NCBI RefSeq assembly: GCF_005063415.1 | Contig: NZ_SUEG01000020.1 | Coordinates: 1-34,812 of the forward strand | Length of the DNA: 34,812 nt | Direction: 5' to 3' | DNA from: Mesorhizobium sp. | Lineage (GTDB): Bacteria; Pseudomonadota; Alphaproteobacteria; Rhizobiales; Rhizobiaceae | Shown here: in pieces, positions 7,858-16,182 of the stretch | How positions within the stretch are numbered: the stretch's first letter is position 1 | How the letters are laid out: every line of letters starts with the position of its first letter | The notes under the pieces: model-generated | Seen by the model: the letters and a program-made list of their open reading frames with translations, nothing else | What the model was told of the DNA's origin: nothing | The model's database searches: none | Translations under genes and position numbers: made by a program

Positions 7858-9042
7858 ATGAAGATCAGCAACATCCGCGTGACCCACGTCAACGTCCCGC
7901 TCGATGCTCCGTTCTGGTGGACGGCTGGTCTCTACGGCGGCGCCTCGAAATCGATCATCGAGGTCGAGACGGACGAAGGCGTGGTCGGACTGGGCGAGGC
8001 GCCATGGTGGCATTTCGGCGAGGTGATCAAGGCCGAGATCGCGCCGGCGCTGATTGGCGCCGATCCGCTCGACATCGCCGACTGCGAGGCGCGCTGTGTG
8101 CCGCCCTGGCAGATCACCGCCAACACCGGCGAGAACGCAGCCACGGTGGCGTTCGGCGCCGTCGAACTGGCGCTGTGGGATATAAGAGGCAAGGTCTTCG
8201 GCATGCCGCTCTACAAGCTGCTCGGCGGCGCGGTGCGCAAGGACATTCCGTTTTCGGAATATTTCGCTTTTCGCCCCGCTCAAGGCGGAGCCGGCGGCGA
8301 GATGACCGCCGAAGCGATCGTCGACTACTGTCTCGGCATGCGAGAACAGCACGGCTCGACGATCTTCGAGGGCAAGCTGATCATGGGCGATCCCGAGCTC
8401 GAGATCGGGACAGTGCGCATGCTGCGCGAGGCGCTTGGCGATAAGGCGCAGATCAAACTCGATTCCAACATGCAGTGGTCGCTGACCACAGCACGCTGGG
8501 TACTGCGCGAGATCGAGCCGTTCAACATCCGCAATTACGAGGATCCGGTCGCGACCTTCGAGGAGATGGCAGCGCTGCGCCAGCATTCGCGCATTCCGTT
8601 CTCCACGCACATCCCGGATCTCAGACGGGCAGTCGCGCTCGGTGCGCCGGATTACTTCGTCTGCAATTTCGCAGCACTCGGCGGATTGTCGAAAACTCTG
8701 AAATTCATCGCCGCCTGTGAGGCGATGGGCAAGGGGTTCTGGTGCTATTCGAACGATCTCGGCATCATGACGTCGGCCTATCTGCACGTCGTGGCGGCGA
8801 CGCCGTGGATCACGGAAGCATCGCAGTCGCTGTTTCGCTGGCAGATCGGCGATGTCATCAAGGACGGTCCTTTCCGCCAGACGGGCAATACGGTGCGCGT
8901 GCCGGAGGGTGACGGGCTGGGCGTCGAACTCGATCCGGCTGCGATGAAGCGCTGGGCGGGCCACTTCGCCGAACACGGGCCGATGGGCCATTTCAGCGAC
9001 CCGAACAATCCCGGCCGCTACCGGCGGCTCCCGCTCAACTGA
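7858..9042 (+). CDS. Enolase-superfamily (mandelate racemase / glucarate dehydratase-like) enzyme with atypical active site
   Basis: 394 residues. The N-terminal capping domain (residues 1-130) includes VETDEGVVGLGEA and VELALWDIRGKVFGMPLYKLLGG; a (beta/alpha)7-beta barrel follows. Metal-ligand positions: D202 (KLDSN), E228 (YEDPV), and H251 in STHIPDL where glucarate-dehydratase relatives usually have Asn. The strand-2 base is probably K173 (FEGKLI). The region that in glucarate dehydratase carries the catalytic His (HSN..H) reads YSNDLGI here (297-303), with Tyr and Asp instead of His. The chemistry, proton abstraction alpha to a carboxylate, may therefore be altered. The ATG at 7858 is preferred to a GTG at 7843 that overlaps the upstream stop. 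The pathway is unknown; relatives include betaine epimerases and sugar-acid dehydratases. Confidence 0.85.
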   Translation: MKISNIRVTHVNVPLDAPFWWTAGLYGGASKSIIEVETDEGVVGLGEAPWWHFGEVIKAEIAPALIGADPLDIADCEARCVPPWQITANTGENAATVAFGAVELALWDIRGKVFGMPLYKLLGGAVRKDIPFSEYFAFRPAQGGAGGEMTAEAIVDYCLGMREQHGSTIFEGKLIMGDPELEIGTVRMLREALGDKAQIKLDSNMQWSLTTARWVLREIEPFNIRNYEDPVATFEEMAALRQHSRIPFSTHIPDLRRAVALGAPDYFVCNFAALGGLSKTLKFIAACEAMGKGFWCYSNDLGIMTSAYLHVVAATPWITEASQSLFRWQIGDVIKDGPFRQTGNTVRVPEGDGLGVELDPAAMKRWAGHFAEHGPMGHFSDPNNPGRYRRLPLN

Positions 9043-9071
9043 TGCAACGTATTTTCCTCAGAAACTCAGGC

Positions 9072-9533
9072 TCACCCGCGCCCGCGATAGGGGGCGACGC
9101 CGGTGTCGGGCAGCCACACACCTTCCGGCGGCGCGCCGGTTTGCCAGAACACGTCGATCGGAATGCCGCCGCGCGGATACCAGTAGCCGCCGATGCGCAA
9201 CCACAATGGCTTTGTCGCGGCGATTATGCGACGGCCGATCATGACGGTGCATTCTTCGTGGAAGGCGCCATGGTTGCGAAACGAGGTCATGAACAGCTTG
9301 AGCGACTTCGATTCCACCAGAAGCGCATCGGGTGCGTAGTCGATGACGATATGGGCGAAGTCCGGCTGGCCGGTGACCGGGCAGAGCGAAGTGAATTCCG
9401 GGCAGGTGAAGCGAACGATCGCCGGCGGGCCGTCGCCGCGCGAAAACGGCACGGTTTCCAGGACTGCCGCTTCAGGGCTCTGTGGCGCCTCGACGTTGGT
9501 GCCGAGCTGGGTGAGGTTTTTCGTATCGGTCAT
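9072..9533 (-). CDS. queF: NADPH-dependent 7-cyano-7-deazaguanine reductase (preQ0 reductase)
   Basis: 153 residues, the short unimodular QueF form. Reduces preQ0 to preQ1 in queuosine tRNA modification, in the cytosol. The active-site Cys is in [15 protein letters not shown], the QueF hallmark that forms a thioimide with the nitrile; [20 protein letters not shown] with the EEC that follows holds NADPH-binding and substrate-binding residues. The start at 9533 ([11 protein letters not shown]) is the usual QueF start. It lies on the strand opposite both flanking catabolic genes and shares no obvious pathway with them. A palindromic repeat sits 17 bp upstream of its start. Confidence 0.95.
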   Translation of the reverse strand: MTDTKNLTQLGTNVEAPQSPEAAVLETVPFSRGDGPPAIVRFTCPEFTSLCPVTGQPDFAHIVIDYAPDALLVESKSLKLFMTSFRNHGAFHEECTVMIGRRIIAATKPLWLRIGGYWYPRGGIPIDVFWQTGAPPEGVWLPDTGVAPYRGRG

Positions 9534-9549
9534 GAGCAGGTTCCTTGCT

Positions 9550-9594
9550 GCATGTCGCCCAAAACTGCGCAGCGATTTTGGGATAGCGACATGC
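9550..9594. repeat. Palindromic intergenic repeat of rhizobial type
   Basis: The outer arms GCATGTCGC and GCGACATGC enclose inner arms CCCAAAA and TTTTGGG around a short GC-rich loop, giving a long near-perfect hairpin. Elements of this wording are, as far as I recall, scattered between genes in Mesorhizobium genomes. It lies between queF and the flavoprotein gene and may affect transcript ends or stability. Confidence 0.7.
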
Positions 9595-9647
9595 GTAAAA
9601 ACAAAAATTTGCCGCTCATTAGCACAATTTGAAACAGCAGGAAGACG

Positions 9648-11693
9648 ATGACTAGCAACGACCCGCTCCTCCAGCCCTATCAGCTCAAGCATCTGACGCT
9701 GAAGAACCGGGTGATGTCGACCAGCCATGAGCCGGCCTATTCCGAGGACGGCATGCCAAAGGAGCGGTACCGGCTCTACCATGCCGAAAAGGCCAAGGGC
9801 GGCATGGCGCTGACCATGACCGCCGGTTCGGCGATCGTCTCGCGCGACAGCCCGGCCGCTTTTGGCAATCTGCATGTCTATGAGGACCGCATCGTGCCAT
9901 GGCTCGCCGAGCTTACCGATGCCTGCCACGAGCACGATTGCAAGGTGATGATACAGATCACCCATCTCGGCCGCCGCACCGGTTGGAACAAGGCCGACTG
10001 GCTGCCGGTGCTGTCGGCTTCGCCGGTGCGCGAACCGGCGCATCGCGCCTTTCCCAAGATTATCGAGGACTGGGATATCGAGCGCATCGTCGCCGACTAT
10101 GCGGCGGCCGCGCAGCGCTGCCAGGCTGCCGGCCTCGACGGCATCGAATTCGAAGCCTACGGCCACCTGATGGACGGCTTCTGGTCGCCGGCCACCAACC
10201 AGCGCGACGACGATTTCGGCGGCTCGCTCGACAACCGGCTGCGCTTCACCGGCATGGTGCTCGATGCGGTGCGTGCCGCGGTCGGCGAAAGGTTCGTCGT
10301 CGGCATCCGCATGGTCGCCGACGAGGATTTCGAGAAAGGCCTGTCGAAACAGGAGGGCGTCGAAATCGCCAGGCGGCTGGCCGGCTCCGGCAAGGTCGAT
10401 TTCCTCAATATCATCCGTGGCTCGATCGAGACCGACGCGGCGCTGACAAAAGTCATCCCGGTGACCGGCATGCGGTCGTCGCCGCATCTCGACTTTGCCG
10501 GCGAGGTGAGGGCGGCGACGAAATTCCCGACCTTCCATGCGGCGCGGATTTCCGACGTCGCCACCGCGCGTCACGCCATCGCCGCCGGCAAGCTCGACAT
10601 GGTCGGCATGACGCGTGCCCATATCGCCGACCCGCACATCGTCAGGAAGGTGATGGAGGGCCGCGAGCACGAGATCCGCCCTTGCGTCGGCGCCACCTAC
10701 TGCCTCGACCGCATCTATGAGGGCGGTGAGGCGCTGTGCATCCACAATGCGGCGACGGGCCGCGAGGCGTCGATCCCGCATATTATTCCGAAAACCGATG
10801 GACCGAGGCGGAAGGTGGTCGTCGTCGGCGCCGGCGCCGGCGGGCTGGAGGCAGCGCGCGTCGCCGCCGAACGCGGGCACCAGGTGACGGTGCTGGAAGC
10901 GTCGAGCCAGGCCGGCGGCCAGGTACGGCTGGCAACGCAGAACCCGCGCCGCAAGGAATTGATCGGCATCATCGACTGGCGCCTGGCCGAACTCGACCGG
11001 CTCGGTGTCGAGATCCGCTACGATACCTGGGCGGAGAAGGACGACGTGCTGGCGCTGTCGCCGGACGTGGTGGTGATCGCCACCGGCGGCCTGCCGCAGA
11101 ACCCGCCTCTGACGGCCGGCGACGATCTCGTCACATCGAGCTGGGACATCATGGCTGGCAGCGTCAAGCCGGCCGAGAATGTACTGCTCTATGACGACAA
11201 TGGCGGCCATCAGGGCATGGGTGCTGCCGAACTGATCGCCAATAGTGGCGCCAGGCTGGAGCTGGTTTCACCAGAGCGCTTCTTCGCCCCGGAAATGGGC
11301 GGCATGAACCATGTGCCCTACATGCGCGCCTTCCAGGAAAAGGGTGTCACGGTGACCATCAACACACGGCTGCGTTCGGTGCGGCGCGAGGGCAACCAGC
11401 TGATCGCCGAGCTCGCCTCCGACTTCGCCGATGGCTGGCGCGGCGAGCGCCGCGTCGACCAGGTGGTGGTCGAGCACGGCACGCTGCCGCTCGATGATCT
11501 CTATCTGGCGCTGAAGCCGCTGTCGAAGAACACCGGCGCGATCGACTACGAAAAGCTGGTCAATGGCGGCGACATCTTTCCGGTGCGAAATCCGCAGAGC
11601 GGCTTCGTGATCTTCCGCATCGGCGATGCAGTCGCCTCCCGCAACATCCACGCCGCCATCTATGACGGTATAAGGTTCGGCTTGCGGATCTGA
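9648..11693 (+). CDS. FMN/FAD-dependent oxidoreductase, TMADH / N-methylproline demethylase-like
   Basis: 681 residues in the two-part architecture of trimethylamine dehydrogenase and 2,4-dienoyl-CoA reductase. An Old Yellow Enzyme barrel occupies residues 1-335 ([62 protein letters not shown]). A cluster region follows with C346, C352 and C364. A nucleotide-binding half starts near residue 387 ([33 protein letters not shown]). The usual four-Cys set for the 4Fe-4S cluster lacks its second Cys, which is A349 here. No Cys is seen where TMADH attaches FMN covalently. Rhizobial relatives are annotated as N-methylproline demethylases acting in stachydrine breakdown. Oxidative N-demethylation fits the MttB and binding-protein neighbours. 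The substrate is inferred. Confidence 0.88.
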   Translation: MTSNDPLLQPYQLKHLTLKNRVMSTSHEPAYSEDGMPKERYRLYHAEKAKGGMALTMTAGSAIVSRDSPAAFGNLHVYEDRIVPWLAELTDACHEHDCKVMIQITHLGRRTGWNKADWLPVLSASPVREPAHRAFPKIIEDWDIERIVADYAAAAQRCQAAGLDGIEFEAYGHLMDGFWSPATNQRDDDFGGSLDNRLRFTGMVLDAVRAAVGERFVVGIRMVADEDFEKGLSKQEGVEIARRLAGSGKVDFLNIIRGSIETDAALTKVIPVTGMRSSPHLDFAGEVRAATKFPTFHAARISDVATARHAIAAGKLDMVGMTRAHIADPHIVRKVMEGREHEIRPCVGATYCLDRIYEGGEALCIHNAATGREASIPHIIPKTDGPRRKVVVVGAGAGGLEAARVAAERGHQVTVLEASSQAGGQVRLATQNPRRKELIGIIDWRLAELDRLGVEIRYDTWAEKDDVLALSPDVVVIATGGLPQNPPLTAGDDLVTSSWDIMAGSVKPAENVLLYDDNGGHQGMGAAELIANSGARLELVSPERFFAPEMGGMNHVPYMRAFQEKGVTVTINTRLRSVRREGNQLIAELASDFADGWRGERRVDQVVVEHGTLPLDDLYLALKPLSKNTGAIDYEKLVNGGDIFPVRNPQSGFVIFRIGDAVASRNIHAAIYDGIRFGLRI

Positions 11694-11833
11694 GGAATAT
11701 TTTGGATTGATTGGTGGCGCGCAGCCGAACCTCCGTACGGAGAGCCACCACGGTACTTCGGTCCGGTCTGCGCGCCGCGCACGCCGCCGGCCATCGCCGG
11801 GCACCGTACGATCTTGCGATTGCGGCAGGACGC
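11694..11833. other. Intergenic region without a recognised gene
   Basis: About 140 bp between convergent genes. It holds a GGTGGC...GCCACC inverted repeat (from about 11712) and GC-rich imperfect palindromes but no reading frame I can support. It could act as a bidirectional terminator, though no T-tract follows. Confidence 0.4.
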
Positions 11834-12241
11834 TCAAAACATCCTGGCGGTGGCCATGCAGAACACGGTGATGACCAGCAGCCCGCCGGCGATGCGTTCG
11901 CCTTTTGTCATCTTCGCGCGCAACTGGGTTTGCTTCGCCGCATCAGCGCCGGCCAGCTGTCTGCTGGCGGAACCCACCAATGCGCCCTGGACCGCGGCGG
12001 CGATCAACGCAGTCAAGATGCCCAGCGCCAGGACTTTCTCCATGGAGCCGAATGAGCCGTTGTGGAAGAAATACCAAAGCAGCAAACCCGTGAGGAAAAC
12101 CACGCCGGCCGCGCCCATTTGCGGCCGGAAGAAGCGCTCCGCCCTGATCTCCGGTTCGCGGGCGACCGCGATGGTGGTGCCGGCCCAGAACACACCCGCC
12201 ATGACGTGAAGGCCGAGGACGATGATGTAGACATATTGCAT
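11834..12241 (-). CDS. Small integral membrane protein (four probable helices)
   Basis: 135 residues with four hydrophobic segments: about residues 4-26 (VYIIVLGLHVMAGVFWAGTT), 42-60 (GAAGVVFLTGLLLWYFF), 68-90 (VLALGILTALIAAAVQGALV) and 116-132 (AGGLLVITVFCMATARMF). His12 near the start (LGLHVMAGVFWAG) resembles CopD or DUF2269-type membrane proteins that may bind haem or copper, but I do not recognise the family for certain. It is divergent from the MarR regulator at 12359, and a tandem operator-like repeat lies between them, so it is the likely target of that regulator. Confidence 0.75.
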   Translation of the reverse strand: MQYVYIIVLGLHVMAGVFWAGTTIAVAREPEIRAERFFRPQMGAAGVVFLTGLLLWYFFHNGSFGSMEKVLALGILTALIAAAVQGALVGSASRQLAGADAAKQTQLRAKMTKGERIAGGLLVITVFCMATARMF

Positions 12242-12276
12242 GACCGCATTTCCTCTCTTGCCCGCCGCTAACCATA

Positions 12277-12305
12277 TTGATAGATATCAAATGATTAGAT
12301 GTCAA
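12277..12305. promoter_or_regulatory. Tandem operator between membrane protein and MarR gene
   Basis: TTGATAGATATCAA (12277-12290) has perfect 6-bp inverted arms around GA. The half TAGATATCAA recurs as TAGATGTCAA at 12296-12305, 15 bp later. AT-rich palindromes of this length in a divergent MarR intergenic region are the normal form of MarR operators. Binding by the adjacent MarR protein is inferred. Confidence 0.6.
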
Positions 12306-12358
12306 CGCATAAGCTCGAGTCGGTTCCATAGGCTTTGCCCTTGTTCTAGTGTCGGATC

Positions 12359-12787
12359 ATGACGCCCTTTGACCGCCCGCCGATCGGGATGAATCTCGCC
12401 CGCACCGCCAAGCTGGTTGCGCAGGCTTTCGACGCTGCCTTGGTCGAAGCCGGCGGCACGCTGCCGGTCTGGGTCACTTTGCTGTCGGTCAAGTCGCGGG
12501 AGCTGGCCAACCAACGCGAGCTCGCCGGCATGATCGGCATCCGAGGCGCAACGCTGACCCACCACCTCAACGCCATGGAGACGCAAGGCCTGTTGATGCG
12601 GCGCCGCGATCCTGAGAATCGCCGGGTTCACCAGGTGGAGCTGACCCAAGCCGGAGAAGCGCTGTTCCTGAAATTGCGCACCGCCGCGTTAGCTTTCGAC
12701 AAGCGGCTGCGGAAAGGACTGTCCGACGACAGGCTGGCAGAGTTTGCACATGTGCTGGCTGCGCTACGGGCCAATGTCGAGGGTTAG
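12359..12787 (+). CDS. MarR-family transcriptional regulator
   Basis: 142 residues, typical MarR length. The winged helix-turn-helix covers roughly residues 45-105: NQRELAGMIGIRGATLTHHL (recognition helix), ETQGLLMRRRDPENRR (the wing with the Asp/Arg pattern of the family) and VHQVELTQAGEALFLKLR. The flanking helices form the dimer interface. It is divergent from the small membrane protein gene, with a palindromic tandem repeat in the intergenic region, so it probably represses that gene and itself until a small ligand binds. The ligand is unknown. Confidence 0.9.
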   Translation: MTPFDRPPIGMNLARTAKLVAQAFDAALVEAGGTLPVWVTLLSVKSRELANQRELAGMIGIRGATLTHHLNAMETQGLLMRRRDPENRRVHQVELTQAGEALFLKLRTAALAFDKRLRKGLSDDRLAEFAHVLAALRANVEG

Positions 12788-13088
12788 AAATTACGCTAGG
12801 AAACGCCATGCGCGAAATTTCGCTGCGGCCGAGGCTCACGGCCAAGTGATGCTGACGGATGACGAGCGTCATTTCGCATTGCAGTAGCTCCGACTTTCTC
12901 TACGCTCGGCTGCCCTGCAGCATCCATGGTATCGGGACAGCGATGGAGCCGGTCGATCTCGCGGCGCCTCCGCATTTGAGCATCGTGGCGTCTGCCGTGC
13001 CATTGCCGCCACCGAAGCGGTCGCTTTTGCGATGGATTTTTCGTCCGCGCGGCGCGACAGTCCTCATCGATCTCAACAGGGCCCGATC
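12788..13088. other. Intergenic region upstream of kbl
   Basis: About 300 bp with no supported gene. It contains two perfect palindromes, GCGAAATTTCGC (12812-12823) and ATGACGAGCGTCAT (12859-12872), about 220-280 bp before kbl. They could be binding sites or parts of hairpins. A frame open upstream of kbl in phase with it lacks family similarity and is not taken as coding. Confidence 0.4.
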
Positions 13089-14276
13089 ATGACCGAAGCA
13101 TTCCTTTCCCACATCGACAGCGAGCTTGAAGGGCTGAAATCGGCAGGCCTCTATAAATCCGAGCGGGTGATAACCTCGACCCAATCGGCCGAGATCGAGG
13201 TGGGCGGCGAGAAGGTGCTGAATTTCTGCGCCAATAATTATCTCGGCCTCGCCGACAGCGCCGAACTGCGCGAGGCGGCCAAGCAGGCGCTCGACCGCTA
13301 CGGCTACGGCATGGCGTCGGTGCGCTTCATCTGCGGCACGCAGGAAGAACACAAGCAGCTCGAGGCGACCATTTCTGACTTCCTCGGCATGGAGGACACC
13401 ATCCTCTACGGCTCCTGCTTCGACGCCAATGGCGGCCTGTTCGAGACGCTGCTCGGCGAGGAGGATGCGGTCATCTCCGATGCGCTGAACCACGCCTCGA
13501 TCATCGACGGGGTACGGTTGTCGAAGGCAAAGCGCTTCCGCTACGCCAACAATGACATGGCCGATCTCGAAGCGCGGTTGAAAGAGGCGCGCGACTGCCG
13601 GTTCCGGCTGATCGCCACCGACGGCGTGTTCTCGATGGATGGCATCATCGCCAATCTGAAGGGCGTCTGCGACCTCGCCGACAAATACGATGCGATGGTC
13701 ATGGTGGACGACAGCCATGCAGTTGGTTTCGTCGGCAGGAATGGCCGTGGCTCGGCCGAACATTGTGGCGTCGAGGGCAGGGTGGACATCATCACCGGCA
13801 CGCTCGGCAAGGCATTGGGTGGCGCGTCCGGCGGCTACACGTCGGGCAGGAAGCAGGTGGTCGACTGGCTGCGCCAGCGCTCGCGGCCCTATCTTTTTTC
13901 CAACACGCTGATGCCGGCGATCGCCGGCGCGTCGATCCGGGTGTTCGAACTGATCCGCAATGGCGATGCGTTGCGTCAGCGCCTATATGCCAACGCAGCG
14001 CGGTTTCGCTCCGAGATGGGCAGGCTCGGCTTTACACTGGCCGGCGCGGACCATCCGATCGTCCCGGTGATGCTGGGCGACGCGACGCTGGCGCAGGAAA
14101 TGGCGGCGCGGATGCTGAAGCGCGGTATCTATGTCATCGGCTTCGCGTTCCCGGTGGTGCCGAAGGGCCAGGCGCGCATTCGCACGCAGATGTCGGCCGC
14201 CCATTCCAGCGCCGACATCGATCGTGCAGTTGAGGCGTTCGCCGCAGTCGGTCGCGAACTCGGCGTGATTTCCTGA
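13089..14276 (+). CDS. kbl: 2-amino-3-ketobutyrate CoA ligase (glycine C-acetyltransferase)
   Basis: 395 residues, the family length. A PLP-dependent alpha-oxoamine synthase that splits 2-amino-3-ketobutyrate with CoA into glycine and acetyl-CoA, the second step of threonine degradation, in the cytosol. Visible landmarks: [13 protein letters not shown] near residue 47, [20 protein letters not shown] (substrate and PLP pocket), [23 protein letters not shown] (Asp and His contacting PLP), and [15 protein letters not shown] with the Schiff-base lysine. The ATG at 13089 starts [13 protein letters not shown], the standard Kbl beginning. tdh follows 66 bp later, in the usual kbl-tdh operon order. 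Confidence 0.96.
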   Translation: MTEAFLSHIDSELEGLKSAGLYKSERVITSTQSAEIEVGGEKVLNFCANNYLGLADSAELREAAKQALDRYGYGMASVRFICGTQEEHKQLEATISDFLGMEDTILYGSCFDANGGLFETLLGEEDAVISDALNHASIIDGVRLSKAKRFRYANNDMADLEARLKEARDCRFRLIATDGVFSMDGIIANLKGVCDLADKYDAMVMVDDSHAVGFVGRNGRGSAEHCGVEGRVDIITGTLGKALGGASGGYTSGRKQVVDWLRQRSRPYLFSNTLMPAIAGASIRVFELIRNGDALRQRLYANAARFRSEMGRLGFTLAGADHPIVPVMLGDATLAQEMAARMLKRGIYVIGFAFPVVPKGQARIRTQMSAAHSSADIDRAVEAFAAVGRELGVIS

Positions 14277-14342
14277 ACGGCCGGACCGAAAAGCGATTCC
14301 GGATCAAGAGATTCAAGCGACTAAGGTTCTGGGGACAAAAGA

Positions 14343-15377
14343 ATGTCGAATATGATGAAGGCGCTGGTCAAGGCCAAGGCCGAGCCGGGCATCTGGATGG
14401 AACAAGTGCCGGTGCCGGAAATCGGCCCCAACGACGTGCTCATCAAGGTCAGGAAGACCGCGATCTGCGGCACCGACGTGCACATCTACAATTGGGATCA
14501 GTGGGCGCAAAAGACCGTGCCGGTTCCGATGGTGACGGGCCACGAATTTGTCGGAACCGTTGCCGATTTCGGCACGGCGGTGACCGAGTACAAACTCGGC
14601 CAGCGCGTTTCCGGCGAAGGCCATATCGTCTGCGGCCATTGTCGCAACTGCCGGGCGGGCAGGGGGCATCTGTGCCGCAACACGCTCGGCGTCGGCGTCA
14701 ACCGACCGGGCGCCTTTGGCGAATACCTTGCGATTCCGCAGCACAATGTGGTGCCGATCCCCGACGACGTGCCCGACGAGATCGCCGCGATATTCGATCC
14801 CTTGGGCAATGCGGTTCACACCGCATTGTCCTTTGATCTCGTCGGCGAGGACGTGCTGGTCACCGGCGCCGGGCCGATCGGCATCATGGGCGCGCTGGTG
14901 GCGCAGTGCGTCGGCGCACGAAAAGTGGTCATCACCGATATCAACCCGGTGCGCCTCGCACTGGCAAAAAAGCTCGGCGTCCAGCATGTCGTCGACGCAT
15001 CGAAGGAAAAGCTGCGCGACGTGATGCCGGCGCTCGGCATGACCGAGGGTTTTGACGTCGGCCTTGAAATGTCGGGCGCCGCGCCTGCCTTCCGCGACAT
15101 GATCGATACCATGAACAATGGCGGCAAGATCGCCATTCTCGGCATCGCGCCGACCGGCTTCGAGATCGACTGGAACAAGGTCATCTTCAAGATGCTGCAC
15201 CTGAAGGGCATTTACGGCCGCGAGATGTTCGAGACCTGGTACAAGATGATCGCGCTGGTGCAGGGTCCTCTCGATGTCAGCGGCCTGATCACCCATCGCA
15301 TCGGCATTGACGACTATATTTCGGGGTTCGAGGCGATGAAGAGCGGTAACTCCGGCAAGGTGGTGATGGATTGGTAG
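14343..15377 (+). CDS. tdh: L-threonine 3-dehydrogenase
   Basis: 344 residues. A zinc-dependent medium-chain dehydrogenase oxidising L-threonine to 2-amino-3-ketobutyrate with NAD. Catalytic zinc residues are seen in [15 protein letters not shown] and VTGHEFVG; structural zinc cysteines in [15 protein letters not shown]; the Rossmann loop is [17 protein letters not shown] with the NAD-selecting acidic residue in [29 protein letters not shown] is the usual start. It works with Kbl, encoded just upstream. A large palindromic repeat begins 40 bp after its stop and may end the transcript. Confidence 0.96.
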   Translation: MSNMMKALVKAKAEPGIWMEQVPVPEIGPNDVLIKVRKTAICGTDVHIYNWDQWAQKTVPVPMVTGHEFVGTVADFGTAVTEYKLGQRVSGEGHIVCGHCRNCRAGRGHLCRNTLGVGVNRPGAFGEYLAIPQHNVVPIPDDVPDEIAAIFDPLGNAVHTALSFDLVGEDVLVTGAGPIGIMGALVAQCVGARKVVITDINPVRLALAKKLGVQHVVDASKEKLRDVMPALGMTEGFDVGLEMSGAAPAFRDMIDTMNNGGKIAILGIAPTGFEIDWNKVIFKMLHLKGIYGREMFETWYKMIALVQGPLDVSGLITHRIGIDDYISGFEAMKSGNSGKVVMDW

Positions 15378-15417
15378 GCGATCGGCCGGTGCCATTGCAG
15401 ATGCGCCGGAGGGACAG

Positions 15418-15575
15418 CACCCCCCTCTGGCCTGCCGGCCATCTCCCCCGCAAGGAGGGAGATCGGCAGTTTTGGCCGCACCACCCAGTCTGCAACGCTG
15501 GCAATTAGCGAAAGTCGACACCATGTCTGATCTCCCCCCTTGCGGGGGAGATGTCCGGCAGGACAGAGGGGGGTG
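15418..15575. repeat. Long palindromic intergenic repeat, copy 1
   Basis: Outer arms of 38 bp (15418-15455 and 15538-15575) are inverted copies with two mismatches, rich in C-runs followed by CTGCCGG. The centre of about 80 bp includes CTGCAACG(C/T)TGG and further short inverted pieces. A second copy of the same family lies at 32251-32410. It separates tdh from a convergent MarR gene and can form a very strong hairpin in RNA. Confidence 0.85.
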
Positions 15576-15585
15576 GGAAGGATCG

Positions 15586-16041
15586 CTACGGAACAGCTTT
15601 TAGCTCTTTTGTCGACCTCTCTAGCGCCGCCAGCCCTTCCGCTATCGCGGCACGTTCGCCATCGCTGAACTTGGCCAGAAGCTCCCGCTCAAAAGCCTTT
15701 GCCAGCGGCACCATCTCGCGATAGGCGGCAAGGCCGGCTTTGGTGAGTGTCAGATGCTCGACGCGGCGGTCGTTTTCATCGGGTGTGCGCGTCAGCCAGC
15801 GCCGCCTTTCCAACTCCGCCACTGCTCGCGAAACCTTAGTCTTGTGCATGGCCGATTGCTCGCCGAGCGCCGTCGCCGTCATCGTGCCATGCTGTCCAAG
15901 TCCGGCTAGCGTGCGCCATTCGGGCCGGGTCAGGCCGTGGCGGTCCTTGTAGACCCTTGAGAATTCGCGGCTGACGGCATCGGCAAGCCGGTAGAGCCGG
16001 TAAGGCAGGAAGGATTCGAGTTCGAGGATTTCCGGTTCCAT
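15586..16041 (-). CDS. MarR-family regulator, probable regulator of the homogentisate genes
   Basis: 151 residues. The helix-turn-helix region runs from about residue 42 (WRTLAGLGQHGTMTATALGE) through AMHKTKVSRAVAELERR (recognition helix) to WLTRTPDENDRRVEHLTLT (wing). It is divergent from hmgA with an intergenic region of about 140 bp holding direct and inverted repeats, so it very probably controls hmgA and the genes behind it. An aromatic catabolite such as homogentisate is a plausible ligand, but this cannot be read from the sequence. Confidence 0.9.
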   Translation of the reverse strand: MEPEILELESFLPYRLYRLADAVSREFSRVYKDRHGLTRPEWRTLAGLGQHGTMTATALGEQSAMHKTKVSRAVAELERRRWLTRTPDENDRRVEHLTLTKAGLAAYREMVPLAKAFERELLAKFSDGERAAIAEGLAALERSTKELKAVP

Positions 16042-16089
16042 TTTGGCCTTGACTGAGCAGGCTGGCGCCCCATGCCGAAATCACCGTTG

Positions 16090-16122
16090 ATGGTTACATT
16101 TTCAATGGTTACAAATGAAACC
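16090..16122. promoter_or_regulatory. Candidate MarR operator upstream of hmgA
   Basis: ATGGTTACA occurs twice, at 16090-16098 and 16105-16113, 15 bp apart. GGTTACATTT (16092-16101) and AAATGAAACC (16113-16122) form an inverted repeat with one mismatch. The block is AT-rich against a GC-rich background and lies between the divergent MarR gene and hmgA, where a repressor site is expected. Confidence 0.55.
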
Positions 16123-16182
16123 AATCTGGTCAACCCGGAGCGCCCTCCAGACGCTCCGGGACTACGAATTCGGGAGGATTCC

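Noticed and set aside
9534-11210. A long minus-strand open frame running into queF, suggesting a much longer QueF.
   Set aside because: Only the last 153 codons match QueF; the rest is antisense to the flavoprotein gene and crosses a palindromic repeat.
14313-15524. A minus-strand open frame of about 400 codons opposite tdh.
   Set aside because: Antisense to a clear threonine dehydrogenase; His/Asp-rich shadow composition.
16072-16182. A longer start for hmgA at the ATG at 16072.
   Set aside because: The extra residues cover the operator region and do not resemble the family; GGGAGG before 16183 supports the shorter start.
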